From Anagrus nilaparvatae (Eukaryota; Arthropoda; Insecta; Hymenoptera; Mymaridae), in assembly GCA_022575985.1 (NCBI GenBank), contig JAKSXM010000002.1:18153001-18217000 (forward strand): DNA of 64,000 nt. Direction: 5' to 3'. The first letter of the stretch is position 1; every line of letters starts with the position of its first letter. A program made the position numbers and the translations under genes. The notes beneath the pieces were generated by a model, which was given only the letters and a program-made list of their open reading frames with translations, was not told where the DNA came from and searched no databases. This document shows, piece after piece, positions 10,779 to 22,360 of the stretch.

Positions 10779-13399
10779 CACTGAGACAAATATTCCATTA
10801 GTTTAATAGGTTTCATTTCATTGAAATATAGCAATGAAATATTCTATTAAATTAATAGTATATAGTTATTGAATCAATGAAATATTTCATTAAATTAATA
10901 ATATTTTAAATTCAGTAATTTTAGACTGTACTGCGCAACTCAGAATTCACTGAGAGAGACAGCGCCACGGTATACTTTAATAACAGAGTTTATGCTGTTT
11001 TGAGTATGCCAATAATTAAAGAAAATGAAGTTTTAATTTAAAAAAAAAAAATGTTAATATATAATGGTGGAAACGCTGCTGTTTCTGAATCTCTTTTGGG
11101 AGAAAAAATATTCATCATTTCATATAGCAAGTTAACGATACCAAAGGACTGGTTTTATAAGACTTGATCTTAAATTGTAAAAAACTATGAACTATTTTTC
11201 TTTTTTTTCTTTTTTAGTCAATCCTTAGATATATCTGAAATATTTTAATTCTCTATTACTGCTAGGAAAAAAAATTCACAGTTGCATCTTTCCCAGTTAG
11301 CGGTAGCAAAGAACTGTTTTTATAGACACTATCTGAGACAGTGAAAAAATAAACTAATAAAATATAGAAAACCATTCTTTGTTCCTTTTCTTCTACTCAA
11401 TGATTAGAACTACTTTTGATAATTTCAATATTCTATCTCTTTTGGGAGAAAAAATATCCATAATTTTATATAGCATTCAAGTTTACGATACCAAAGGACT
11501 AGTTTTTTAATAAACTATTGGATACTAAAAAATTAAACTAATAAGAATCAGAAAACCATTCTTGGTTCCTTTTCTTCTACTCAATAATTAGAACTACTTT
11601 TGATAATTTAAATATTCTATCTCTTTTGGGAGAAAAAATATCCATAATTTTATATAGCATTCAAGTTTACGATACCAAAGGACTAGTTTTTTAATAAACT
11701 ATTGGATACTAAAAAATTAAACTAATAAGAATCAGAAAACCATTCTTGGTTCCTTTTCTTCTACTCAATAATTAGAACTACTTTTGATAATTTAAATATT
11801 CTATCTCTTTTGGGAGAAAAAATATCCATAATTTTATATAGCATTCAAGTTTACGATACCAAAGGACTAGTTTTTTAATAAACTATTGGATACTAAAAAA
11901 TTAAACTAATAAGAATCAGAAAACCATTCTTGGTTCCTTTTCTTCTACTCAATAATTAGAACTACTTTTGATAATTTCAATATTCTATCTCTTTTGGGAG
12001 AAAAAATATCCATAATTTAATATCAACTTGATGGCTGGAAAAAATATTCATAATTTTATATCAACTTAAATGCTATATAAAATGATGAATATTTTTTCTC
12101 CCAAAAGAGATAGAATATTGAAATTATCAGAAGCAGTTCCAATCATTGAGTAGAAGAAGAAGAACCAAGAATGGTTTTCTGGTTTTTATTAGTTTAGTTT
12201 TTCACTATCTCAGATAGTGTCTGTAAAGACTATATAGTCCTTCGGCATCGTTAACTTGAATGCTATATACATAATGATATGAATATTTTTTCTACCAAAA
12301 GAGATAGAATATTGAAATTATCAGAATTAGTTATAATCATTGAATAGAAGAATAGGAACCAAGAATGGTTTTCTAATTTTTGTTAGTTCAGTTTTTCACT
12401 ATCTCAGATAGTATATTAAAACCAGTTCTTTGCTACCGCTAACTGAGAAAGATGCAACTGTTAATTTTTTTTTCCTAGTAGTGATAGAGAATTTAAATAT
12501 TTCAGATATAATTTTAAACATTGACTAAAAAAAAAAATAGTTTTGAGAAAGTCCAATTCTGGATACTGCCTTATTGTTTTGAGAGAAATTACGTAGTTGC
12601 TTTTTATAATTTTTGTAAAGAATTTAATTAATAAAAAAAAGAATTTTTTTGTTTTTATTATATGCATCTTGTCATTCATAGATTTAGAATGTTGATATGA
12701 TTTTCTTTCCATTTAATTTGATCTTTGATACATAAAAAAATAAATAAATTAATTATTAAAAAAAATTAACTGTTTGTAATTTTTTTATTTAATTATATAT
12801 TTTTTTTTCACAAATTTTATATTCACCTATACTTTTTTACTAATTTCTTTTTTTAAACAAAATTTGTAAAATATTAAAACTAATTAAAAAAATGATATTC
12901 AATTATTTAAATTTAATTATTTACTTTAAAATTTTGATATAATTGTTATAAGCAGATGTCGCTCTAAGAATATCACTCTCGCAAGTCATAAAATTGACTT
13001 TCCTTTACTATATAAGGATCAAAATTTTATTACATGATATACAAAGCGCGCGTGCGAATAATATATAATATAGCGAAACAATAATAGGCGAATACACGGG
13101 GGATACAAATTAAAAACTAAATAATACACATATGCGGTCATCGTAACTTCAGTCGATAAAAACAGCGTTTAAAATATTAAGTAAAAAAATAACTGGCTCA
13201 CATGGTTAAAAAACTTAATATTTTATTTTCTTTAAAAAAAAAAATAATAAGTCATTAAACTAAAGTTATATTTCATTGAAATAATTTTAATAATATATAT
13301 CATTAAATTAATGAAATATTTCATTGCTACATTTCAATGAAATCAGTTTATCAAATTAATGATATATACCATTGAATCAAAGAAACGTTTTTCTCAGTG
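10779..13399. mobile_element. 2.6-kb non-autonomous element with TA target duplication
   Basis: Starts CACTGAGA and ends TCTCAGTG. Imperfect inverted ends extend for about 110 bp and share attgaaatatagcaatgaaa. It is flanked by TA on both sides (10777-10778, 13400-13401). The copy at 60.28 kb reads ctttataagac across the site with one TA, so the boundaries and the 2-bp duplication are supported inside the window. TA duplication suggests the Tc1/mariner group, but no transposase is present. The interior is a foldback of ~184-bp repeats. The frame at 12461-12712 is not credible. Confidence 0.8.
11431..12010 (+). repeat. 184-bp tandem repeat inside the TA element
   Basis: The anchor ttctatctcttttgggagaa recurs at 11431, 11615, 11799 and 11983, an exact 184-bp period. 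Diverged copies lie upstream (about 11090-11430). Inverted copies lie at about 12075-12460, around a turn near 12030. Confidence 0.9.
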
Positions 13400-13448
13400 T
13401 ATAAGACTCCTTTTCAATGTAATACTAATTCAATTATAATATGTATAT

Positions 13449-14803
13449 TAGACTGACAAAAAAAAAATCGACTTTTCGATTTTTTAAGGTGCTCAAGCGT
13501 TTTTGGGTACCACTTTATGAAAAAAAAAGCCCTAGGTAAAGCGCATCTAAAAATATTTAGTCGTTGGACAGCGCCAAAGCGTTTTCGATTTTTGAAAATT
13601 GGTCCAGGAGTGCCGGGGAGGATTACAGGATTACAGCTACTAAATTTAAAAGGCAACAAAAAAATAAAACTTCGGGGGGTATTTCATAGTTTTTTTGGTC
13701 ACTAAAAACGATGAAATCATTTATTTTGAATTATTTCTTTAAGGCAAAAAGTTATGATCTAATTTCGGTCTTAAAAATATCAAAAATTGGACAGTTTTTG
13801 GCGTCAAAAACATGCTGCGGACTAAAAAATGTTTAGAAATTATTTTAAAGGGGTATTTCGAATGATCATTGGGTCACTAAAAACGATGAAATCGGTTATT
13901 TTCATTTATTCTTTACGGATTCAGAGTTATGCGCCAAATATTGTAGCTTGATTTCCCAAATATAGCATTTTTTTGAGTTAAATGACTGTCAAGCGTACAG
14001 AGAACTTTTTTGTTAGAAAGGTAAGTTATCATAGTTTTAGGTTTTTTAAACACCGATGCATTGGTTGCTTCGATTTTTTTATGTATTTTTATTATTTTAT
14101 TATTTTTATTATTTATATTATTTTATTATTTTTATTATTTTTATTTTTTTATGTATTTTTTTATTTATTTATTATTTTTTTATTACAACCAATGCATCGG
14201 TGTTCAAAAAACACAAAACTATGATAAAATACCTTTCTAGAGGCTCAAAAGAGTTCTCTGTAAGCTTGACATTGACATTTAACTCAAAAAAATGCTATAT
14301 TTGGGAAATCAAGCTACATTATTTGGCGCATAACTCTGAATCAGTAAAGAATAAATGAAAATAAACGATTATATCGTTTTTAGTGACCCAATGATCATTC
14401 GAAATACCCCTGTAAAATAATTTCTAAACATTTTTTAGTCCGCAGCATGTTTTTGACGCCAAAAACTGTCCAATTTTTGATATTTTTAAGACCGAAATTA
14501 GCTCATAACTTTTTGCCTTAAAGAAATAATTCAAAATAAATGATTCCATCGTTTTTAGTGACCAAAAAAACTATGAAATACCCCCCGAAGTTTTATTTTT
14601 TTGTTGCCTTTTAAATTTAGTAGCTGTAATCCCCCCCGACGCTCCTGAACCAATTTTCAAAAATCGAAAACGCTTTGGCGCTGTCCAACGACTAAATATT
14701 TTTAGATGCGCTTTACCTAGGGTTTTTTTTTTCATAAAGTGGTACCCAAAAACGCTTGAGCACCTTAAAAAATCGAAAAGTCGATTTTTTTTTTGTCAGT
14801 CTA
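13449..14803. mobile_element. 1.36-kb foldback element with 8-bp target duplication
   Basis: A near-complete palindrome with arms of about 600 bp. The ends are TAGACTGACAAA and TTTGTCAGTCTA, flanked by direct copies of ATGTATAT (13441-13448 and 14804-14811). In the 60-kb copy the site appears once. An 8-bp duplication and a TAG start suggest a hAT-type non-autonomous element. The centre (about 14085-14185) is a T-rich simple repeat. All frames here (13414, 13517, 13982, 14056) are arm sequence. Confidence 0.85.
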
Positions 14804-14811
14804 ATGTATAT

Positions 14812-15163
14812 AGAATCCCAAATTCAATTTATAATTATATATATTTTAAGTGATTACTGGTGATTGGATTATAACAGATTACATTTCATTTATGAATACG
14901 TGATTACGTTTTGCGCATAGATAAAATTTAATCGTTATATTTTAATTTTGGTTTTATAATTTTTTATTGAATACAAAACACGATTTTTAATTTTATGACA
15001 AATGCACTTTTTTGATAATCAGAAAATAATCGTGAAATTCAAAGTGACGGGTGTATCAAATTTTATTAACTTGTTTCTACAATAAATATCGAGTCAAGTT
15101 TCCCAAAAACATATAGTTTGAAGAAAAAAAGTTTCCTTTTTGTAACAATTTCTTTTATTAAAA
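14812..15163. other. Upstream region of the knottin gene
   Basis: A+T-rich with no repeat recognised. It should contain the promoter of the peptide gene at 15164, but no TATA box or initiator could be singled out with confidence. Confidence 0.4.
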
Positions 15164-15624
15164 ATGTACAAATTAAAATTTTTCACATTTTTACTTATCG
15201 CGGCACTTATGTACGTTGAATTAACAAATGCTTGTTATGAAAATGGTCATGCCGTAAGTACTATGAGATAATTATATTAAGTAGGCTGTATAAATATTAT
15301 TCATTAGTTCTTATCTTATTTTAATATTATTTTTATATTAAATTATATTTTTATTAGCCTCTTTTTTTTACTTCTTTTATAAATTAAATTTTAATTAGCA
15401 TGATAATCTCTGATAATTATACTTTCTCTTAATGCTAACTACAATTTGTTATTTAAATTTTCTATTTTTGGACTTGATTAATAAATAAAAAATAGAAAAA
15501 ATTTAATAATTAACTTTTTGTACAGTGTCGTTTAGATAAAGACTGCTGTAGTGATCACTGCAATGGAAATATGTTATTTGGAATCACTGAAGGAACCTGT
15601 GGAAAGTGGATTCCATTTCATTAA
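15164..15624 (+). CDS. Secreted inhibitor-cystine-knot (knottin) peptide, two exons
   Basis: Exon 1 is 15164-15253 and exon 2 is 15526-15624, joined in phase 0 by a GTAAGT...TACAG intron of 272 bp, giving 62 residues. The first ~23 residues form a typical signal peptide: a Lys near the start, a Phe/Leu/Ile/Ala core, then a small residue before the cut. The mature part holds six cysteines spaced C-x6-C-x5-CC-x3-C-x10-C, the knottin framework shared by venom peptides, antimicrobial or regulatory peptides and some neuropeptide-like insect proteins. The intron separates the first cysteine from the other five. Polyadenylation-type AATAAA motifs overlap the stop and recur at 15665. Secretion is inferred. 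Whether it is a toxin, an immune peptide or a protease or channel inhibitor cannot be told from this sequence. Both exons are intact. Confidence 0.75.
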
Positions 15625-15749
15625 ATAAATCTAATAATTTCTTTGTAAAAATAATGTATAATTAAATAAATAAATAAATATTTTTGCCTAGTAATAAAAT
15701 ATCAAATAATTTAAGACCCAAGTCTGCATAATTAATTATCAATCTGTTT

Positions 15750-16260
15750 AATATCAGTCAAAATGCGAGGGGGGTCGAAACCTGTTGACAGGCTAAGATT
15801 TGCTCTACTATATGTTTTTGTGGCCGCTGAATCCGAATCCTGTGTCCAATATAGCTGGAAAATAGGGTAACATCCTCAAGTATATTTTATTTTTTGATAA
15901 TGGATTAAGAATATATTGCGATTTTTTTATAATAGACAAAAATTAGGATAGAATATGAAAACTATCCCCAAAATTTAAAAAATAGAAAAAACATGATAAA
16001 AATTTATTTTTTTACTATTTTTTGTGGATTAACTTATTATTTAAAAATATTTTATGCTATTTTAACCACAATAAAATATACTCATTTCCCGAAGGGGGGG
16101 GGGTAAAACGACCCCAAAATTTATAAATACATAAAAACCATGTTAATATTTTATTTTTTTACTTTTTTTGTGAAATCAAGTATTTAAAATATTCTATGCT
16201 ATTTCAACCATCATAAAATGTATTCATCCCCCCCCCACACAAGGGTTTTTATTAAAATAT
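15750..16260. repeat. Minisatellite copy of the ggtcgctgaatc family
   Basis: Begins near gacaggctaagatttgctct (also at about 30065) and holds ggccgctgaatccgaatcc near 15827. Two diverged units of about 190 bp follow, with G and C tracts near 16096 and 16228. No coding potential. Confidence 0.55.
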
Positions 16261-16372
16261 TAAGTACTAAAGTTGGTTGTTGAGTAAAATTGAACAGGCT
16301 TAAAACTAATTGAAATATTTGCAATTACAATGAAATTGACATTTACAGACTATACTCAAATTCTCCAAGCCA

Positions 16373-16510
16373 TTAACTTTTGATCAACTCGAGGATCAAT
16401 TTGATATTCCATGCAAAATTCATACATTCTGGAATTTCAGGATCATTTTTCATGCAACTTTCAAGGTACTTTTGGCTGCTTTGAATTTCACCATAGTTAT
16501 CATAGCACAT
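16373..16510 (-). pseudogene. Unrecognised 45-codon coding-like fragment
   Basis: The minus strand has an open frame with four cysteines, less A+T-rich than the surrounding sequence and ending at a TAA at 16373. An in-frame TAA lies just upstream and no AG acceptor is visible near the 5' side, so it is not obviously an exon. It could be a terminal exon whose splice site has decayed, a tiny gene, or chance. No family recognised. Confidence 0.25.
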
Positions 16511-18394
16511 GCATTTTTATTTTAAGCAAAAAATTGTTTCACTAATTGAATTTACTTCAATACTAGAAAATATAAAGCAAAATGTTTTTGTTAAATTATT
16601 ACTTTTTTTTTAACCCATTTGAATTTTATTTGAATTGGTTTTTCAATTTAAAATTTGATTTATTAATACTTGAAGAGTTTCGTGAAACTTATCCTGAATA
16701 CCATAATTAGTAAATAAAATTTTATAAGATTTTATAATTATTTACTTAAGGACGCTCTGACCAATGAATTCCCCAACTAAGGCATATACAGGTTATTAGA
16801 GAAAAAAATTAGAAATCAAATGGTACGGGTCATACAGTCGATTTTCGTGCAAAATTTTGAGATATAAGGGTACAAAGATAAGTAAATATTGCATTAGTCT
16901 TATTGGGCAAAGTTGATTATTTTTCCCATTAAATCGCAAATACTCTAATGCAGATAGTGATAAATTAAAAGTTTAAATCTTAAAGAATTTATTGTTACTT
17001 TTCAAATATGAGGTATACGTGTGAAATTTCGAGTAATTAAAAGAAAAAAATTTTATAACGCAGTTTTAGCAACATCCCGACGAATTTTCTAAAAATTAAA
17101 TGTTAAAACATGTTTCATTTAGCTTTTTATCGATAGCAGTAAATAATATATTATTTAAAATAAAAAAAATTAATAAAAATTTAAATAAAATACAATTTAA
17201 CCTACAAAATGTTTAAAACGAGCGCGCTTTTTTTCTCTCTGTTTAACTCCTGTTCTACTTTTTCGGGATAAAAAAAACAGACCTAATGTATGCAAATTAA
17301 AATTAATCTAAGCATAAAAAAATAAAAAATCAAAATACTTAGTTATTGTAAAATAAATTTAAAAAAAAGCATAAATACAGATTTTTTCTTTGTGATAAAG
17401 CTAAAATATAATAAATTCGATAATTTATGTGCCTGGGCGTTTCAACAAACTTAAAAAAACTTTGCATTGTTTTTAGATATTTATTTTACGATATCTATTC
17501 TTTTGCATACGAATTGAAAAAAATTAGATTATTTATCAACATCAAATGATTTTCTCCACACTCATGTGTTTCTACTGTAAAAAGGTGCAAATTTACAATT
17601 GTCAATAAATAATGCTAAAAATAATCAAAAAAAGCATCAACATAATAAAAATTATTATAATTTTGATTTTTTAACTTCTCCCTACCAAAAGCACGTAAAT
17701 CTAAAAAAAATCATTCGCTATTGATAAATAATGAAATTCTTTTCAAAGTGTTCGTAAACTCTTTTAAAAAACTTAAAAACCCATAATAAAACAATGTTTT
17801 TGTTTGTGGCTGATTGGAAACGCTAAACGACATGAAATAGATAATATGATTGGAAAAATATTAAATTATTTATTTGTATCGAAAAAATTAAAAAATGTTT
17901 TTATGCTTATTAATTAATTCATTGCAAAAAAACTATTCTGACTTTATTTTAACCTAATTTTTTTACATAATTACATTGTAAAATAATTGAAAACTTTGGC
18001 TAAATAAAAAAAATTATAAAAATTAAAAAATTTGGTCTGGTAATTAAAAATATAAAAGTATGACCATCTTAATTAAAACTGATTTTACAAAGCATTCAAG
18101 AAAACAGAGCAATAAATAATTTTTCTGAAAAACACTGCCAATTTCTTTACAAATAGCAGCAGATACAATAATAGTTTTTGACCAGCCAACTGTATTTCTG
18201 ATGTTATTTAACCATGCTGGTGCTTACAGAGCCATATATGAAAAGAAATCTTTGAGTAATGTTTAAATAATATTTTTTTAACAGTGCATCTAATTTAACA
18301 ATAAATAAAGTTAAATGTAAGATAAAATAAACTCAGTGAGTTCAGCATCAAGTCCTTCTCAAATTTTGTGTAAAATATAGTTTACACTTTATTC
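16511..18394. other. A+T-rich intergenic region
   Basis: No gene recognised. 16845-16935 is an ~85-bp near-copy of 25883-25975 (shared word gggtacaaagataagtaaat). Nothing else could be supported. Confidence 0.4.
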
Positions 18395-18510
18395 GATAGA
18401 GGGCTACTCTAAGTTTTTATTACTCGAAGGTAAATTGCGATTCTCATATTATATAAGGCAGAGTGAAATATGGGAATTATTATTTATTATTATTTATTAT
18501 TAATTATTAT

Positions 18511-18890
18511 TTATTTATATGAATTATAAATTGTTTTAAATAAATATCGATTTGGCTTTTTATCACTGCAGTTTTCTAATTCGAGTTTTTTTAAATTTTT
18601 CAAATTTGATAAAATGTTTTCTAATTCTGCTTTACTAACTTCTTCAATTACATTTAAATTTTTTAGAGTCAAAGAGCGTAAATTTTTAAAGTTTTTGAAT
18701 AACGTTTCAAGCGATTCACCATAGACGCACTTATCGTTTATGATTAACGATGTTGATTTATCAAATTTTTTTGACAAAATTTTCTTTAATTTTGAATATT
18801 GCACGACACTTGAGCACTTGTTTCAAGTTAATTCGTTCAAATATTTGCCACACCGATTCAAAATTTTGCTTAAAAAGTTTTTATTACTCG
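18511..18890 (-). pseudogene. F-box / leucine-rich-repeat gene relic
   Basis: The upper part (about 18810-18885) translates to an F-box-like segment, VWQIFERINLKQVLKCRAI, with the Trp/Phe/Leu spacing of F-box helices. One frame away, 18511-18804 encodes LRR-like text, NLRSLTLKNLNVIEEV and NLKKLELENC. A frameshift near 18800 separates the two, and no ATG opens the frame. F-box/LRR proteins recruit substrates to SCF ubiquitin ligases. This copy looks broken, so function is unlikely. Confidence 0.55.
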
Positions 18891-18989
18891 AAGGCGAATT
18901 GCGATTCTCATTTTATATAAGGCAGAGTGAAATATGGGAATTATTATTTATTATTAATTATTATTTATTTATATGAAATAAATAAATAA

Positions 18990-19055
18990 ATATCTAACTT
19001 CTTTAATTACATTTAAATTTTTCAGAGTTAAGGAGCATAAATTGTCAATGTTTTT
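18990..19055 (-). pseudogene. Second fragment of the same LRR relic
   Basis: The minus strand encodes NLCSLTLKNLNVIKEV, matching the LRR segment of the relic at 18511-18890 with three changes. It ends in A+T-rich sequence on both sides. A partial tandem duplicate. Confidence 0.5.
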
Positions 19056-19444
19056 TTTATTATTAAAGTTATTCTCATATATTTATATAAGGCAGAGTGA
19101 AATATGGGTTTATTTAATTATTTTGTTGAAATTTATTAACTGAAAGTATTCATAATAGTATTTTACTTTATTTAATATACTTTATTGATTCTTAATTCTT
19201 TTATATATTTGCCATATTTGCAATAAACAATAAAACCAATTATCCATTTTGAAACATGCAGCTTGAGTTTTTTTGGGTTAAAATTGTGAAAATAAAGAAA
19301 GTGAAAATAGTTTCTTATGAAATATTAAGTTTTTTAGTCATTTTTGTTGTATAAACTGTCAAAAAAGGTCTATAGATGGTAGAATCATTAAAAACAAGCC
19401 TGTTTACACTAATTTTTAAATTGGTAATAAAAAAGACATTTGAT

Positions 19445-20105
19445 ATTTGCTTTTTTTATGTGATTTTTTTTTAAATTGATTTTCAAAAATAATACTTATT
19501 CGAAAATAAAATTAATAATTCATTTTCAACTGAATATTATTTCAGAATTATTTTAGAAAAGTAAATAGAAAATTATTTGCAGAAATTAAAGAATTTTATA
19601 TCATAATCAGTAGCGAAATTAATAATAAATTCAAAATTTAAATAATAAATAACTACAATTAATTATTAATTAGAACTATTCATAATTCAATTCTTCACAT
19701 TTAAATTTTCAATTTGCCTAGAAATCTAAACTGTTCATGAATTTTTATTATTCTTCGTCAAGGAATGGTGATACAGCCATTTCATATTCGAATTGGATAA
19801 TTAAGTTAGATTCTGAATAATATTCTATCATTTCTGGGACATAGTCAGATTATGTGCTTTCGTTGATTTTAACGTTGCAATTTCTTTTGACATGCTTAAA
19901 AATAGAAAAAAAATAGTATACAGTTTTTGGTAATAAAAAAGGCATTTTTTTATATTTGCTTTTTGTATGTGATTTTTTTTTTAAATTGATTTTCAAAAAT
20001 AAAACTTATTCGAAAATAAAATTAATAATTCATTTTCAACTGAATATTATTTCAGAATTATTTTAGAAAAGTAAATAGAAAATTATTTGCAGAAATTAAA
20101 GAAAC
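19445..20105 (+). repeat. ~150-bp direct duplication, copies at both ends of this interval
   Basis: Copy 1 (about 19447-19590) and copy 2 (about 19945-20103) are nearly identical, sharing gtgattttttttaaattgat at one end and ttatttgcagaaattaaaga at the other. The terminal exon at 19748-19894 lies between them. Confidence 0.8.
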
Positions 20106-20281
20106 AAAAAAATTTTTTTATGAATATTTTAAATGATCCAAAGTGTAAAAAAAAATTTTTTAATTGTAGAAAAATAAAAAGAATAATTTGGTGTACTTAC
20201 GTTTTTGTCATTAATTAAACTTAATTGTTGAACAATAAAGTTGCTAAATTCGATTTTTTGAAATTGGCCCTTATTTTCAAC
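19748..20281 (-). pseudogene. Two-exon gene fragment with an internal stop
   Basis: Exon a, 20281-20201, is 81 nt, opens after a pyrimidine-rich TTACAG and ends at a strong GTAAGT donor. Exon b, 19894-19748, follows a TTTTTAAG acceptor and continues in phase 0 for 14 codons to a TAA. The same frame then runs open for another 33 codons (SDYVPEMIEYYSES...) to a second TAA. The coding-like text after the first stop suggests a nonsense mutation. Alternatively the protein simply ends early. No family recognised, and upstream exons were not found. The frame at 20129-20344 is this exon plus flanking intron. Confidence 0.4.
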
Positions 20282-20344
20282 CTGTAAAAAAATATTGCAA
20301 GGAATACATAGATGTTTTTTTGATATTTTATTTAACGAATGCAT

Positions 20345-22360
20345 TAAAGACAGTTACAAATGCTTCTTTACAGACAAAAATAATAATTTGGCTTCCAAAA
20401 CTAAAGTAGTGGTGTTAGACTTCTAGGCCATGACAGGCTCCCAAAAGCTTAAAAAAAAATCATACAAATACAGGTTTTTAGGATTAATTTCATTTCTCCA
20501 ACGCATAAACAGATTATACTCTGCAAATTGGCTGGAAAACTTTACATATCGTCACTTTTTAAGAAAAAATTTTTTTTGGCTTTTCGATAATTGGTTTTTT
20601 GTGCATAAAAAAATATACCATTCTTAAATTTTTTTTTATAGCCTTAATTTAAAAAAAAAAACTACTTTCTTGTATCCGAAAATTCGATATCTTCTACTGA
20701 CGTTAATGTGACATAAAATTTTAATTTTAAACAGATTCTTATTGTAAGAAAATGTAATGACATAGTTATTCAACTGATTTTTATAAATAGCTATACCATC
20801 TTGCAGAATAAAATTCCAATCTTCTTATTATGTAACCGCAGTTTATCCACGCTTTAGATATATTTTTGATTTATAAATTCATAAGGCTCGGATAGTCATT
20901 GGTGACGTAATAGGGCAATTTGGACTGATTGGCTATTGATAAAAATTAGTTTAATAACTATGCCTTTTTATTTTTTGGCACAATAATTAACTGTTCAAAT
21001 GAATATTTTTTTGACAGTTGGAAAATCGTGGGTAAAAGGTGCTAGATTTTGAATCTTCGGTTATTAGAAAGTGGTCATCCCTTTACAAGATTTTCTATAA
21101 AATTAAATAATATTGCTTCTCACTCAAACTGGGTTATAAATATTAACGGATAGTGTATTTTTTATGCTTAAAAAAACCAATATTCGAAAAATTCAAAATT
21201 ATATTTTGGGGTCTTAAAGACACACTAATGGCAAATGGTTATGTTAAGTTTTCCAGCTAATTCTCATCGTCGGTTGGAGAAACAATATTAAGCCTAAAAA
21301 CCGTATTTTTGCGGTATTCTAGGTTTTTGGGGGTTAGTCATGGCCTAGAGGTCTAATTCCAACGGTATTCCGTGAGTCTTTTGACAAATTTATAATCCTG
21401 AAAATCATAATTTGAATAAGAATTTAGAATCAAAAAAGATATAGGTAAGCTACGTTTTTTTAAATTTCTCTTGCTGCAAGTAAATAAATCTCGTTGTTGA
21501 TCGGACGGATTTATAAAATTTTAATTGAGGGGTTATCCTAAAGTAACCTAAGACAATTTTTGACTATTTTATTTACATCCGACCCTATGCATTAACTATA
21601 ATTTTACAAACTTGCTTCTATATATTTATTCTATACTTTTTTAATAAGTTATCGTAAAACCAACCTCCTGCATAACTTAGGGAATTTATGGATATCCCCT
21701 TAAGTCAAAAAACTTACTGTGTTAATATTTTATTGATTGTCCAACTCGCAGTCCTTTAAATCTTTACCCATTTTTGCTGATTTTCTGAAACTGAAAAAAA
21801 GAAATCACAAATAGCATTAATTATAATTTTTCCAATTAAAAAAAAATTCTAGTTTTAATAAATATAACATAGCATGGTAATAAGTTAATAAAATTTTATT
21901 GTAATCTGTCGTTAATAAAAATACTATAACAAAAATATAAAATAACTTGCATTTCTGTAAAATTATTATTTGTACATGAAAGGATTAAAAATTTAGATAA
22001 AATTGCTAATCAACTATTTTCTAAATTGTTTAAAAAAAGTTTGTTGCTTCAGATTTAGCGATCGAATTTGACGTAATGTTATTAATTCTTTTACAATAAT
22101 TTAAATATTTTGGGCAAAAAGACAGAAAAGACTTTAAGCTTAGATAGCAGCATTTGTTTTCCCTTCTTTTCAGTAATTAAAAACAATTATTTTTAGTAAA
22201 TAGAAAAACTAAGGGATTCTACAATAGCTACACTACACAGCCCATTGCATATTTGCCAATTTGCAGCGATTGTAGAATGCACCTAAAACCTTAAAAAAGA
22301 AACAAGTTTAGAATATCAAAATATTAAAAATATACTTACACTTGAATCCGCGAGTGCCGC
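20345..22360. other. A+T-rich intergenic region
   Basis: Weak exon-like signals only, for example an acceptor followed by a short frame near 21720-21800 on the minus strand. The 65-codon frame at 20430-20627 is not convincing. No repeat family was identified. Confidence 0.35.

Larger units (their letters stand above)
18395..19110 (+). repeat. ~100-bp direct repeat, three copies around an F-box relic
   Basis: The words ttattactcgaagg and ataaggcagagtgaaatatg occur near 18418-18470, again near 18884-18935, and in part near 19085-19108. The repeats bracket the F-box/LRR fragment, suggesting local duplication. Confidence 0.7.

Noticed and set aside
13414..14358. Several 60-100 codon frames
   Set aside because: They lie in the arms and T-rich centre of the foldback element and mirror each other.
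21715..21800. Possible terminal exon of the SDR-like gene on the minus strand
   Set aside because: Has an acceptor and the right phase, but gives only eight codons and no SDR similarity.
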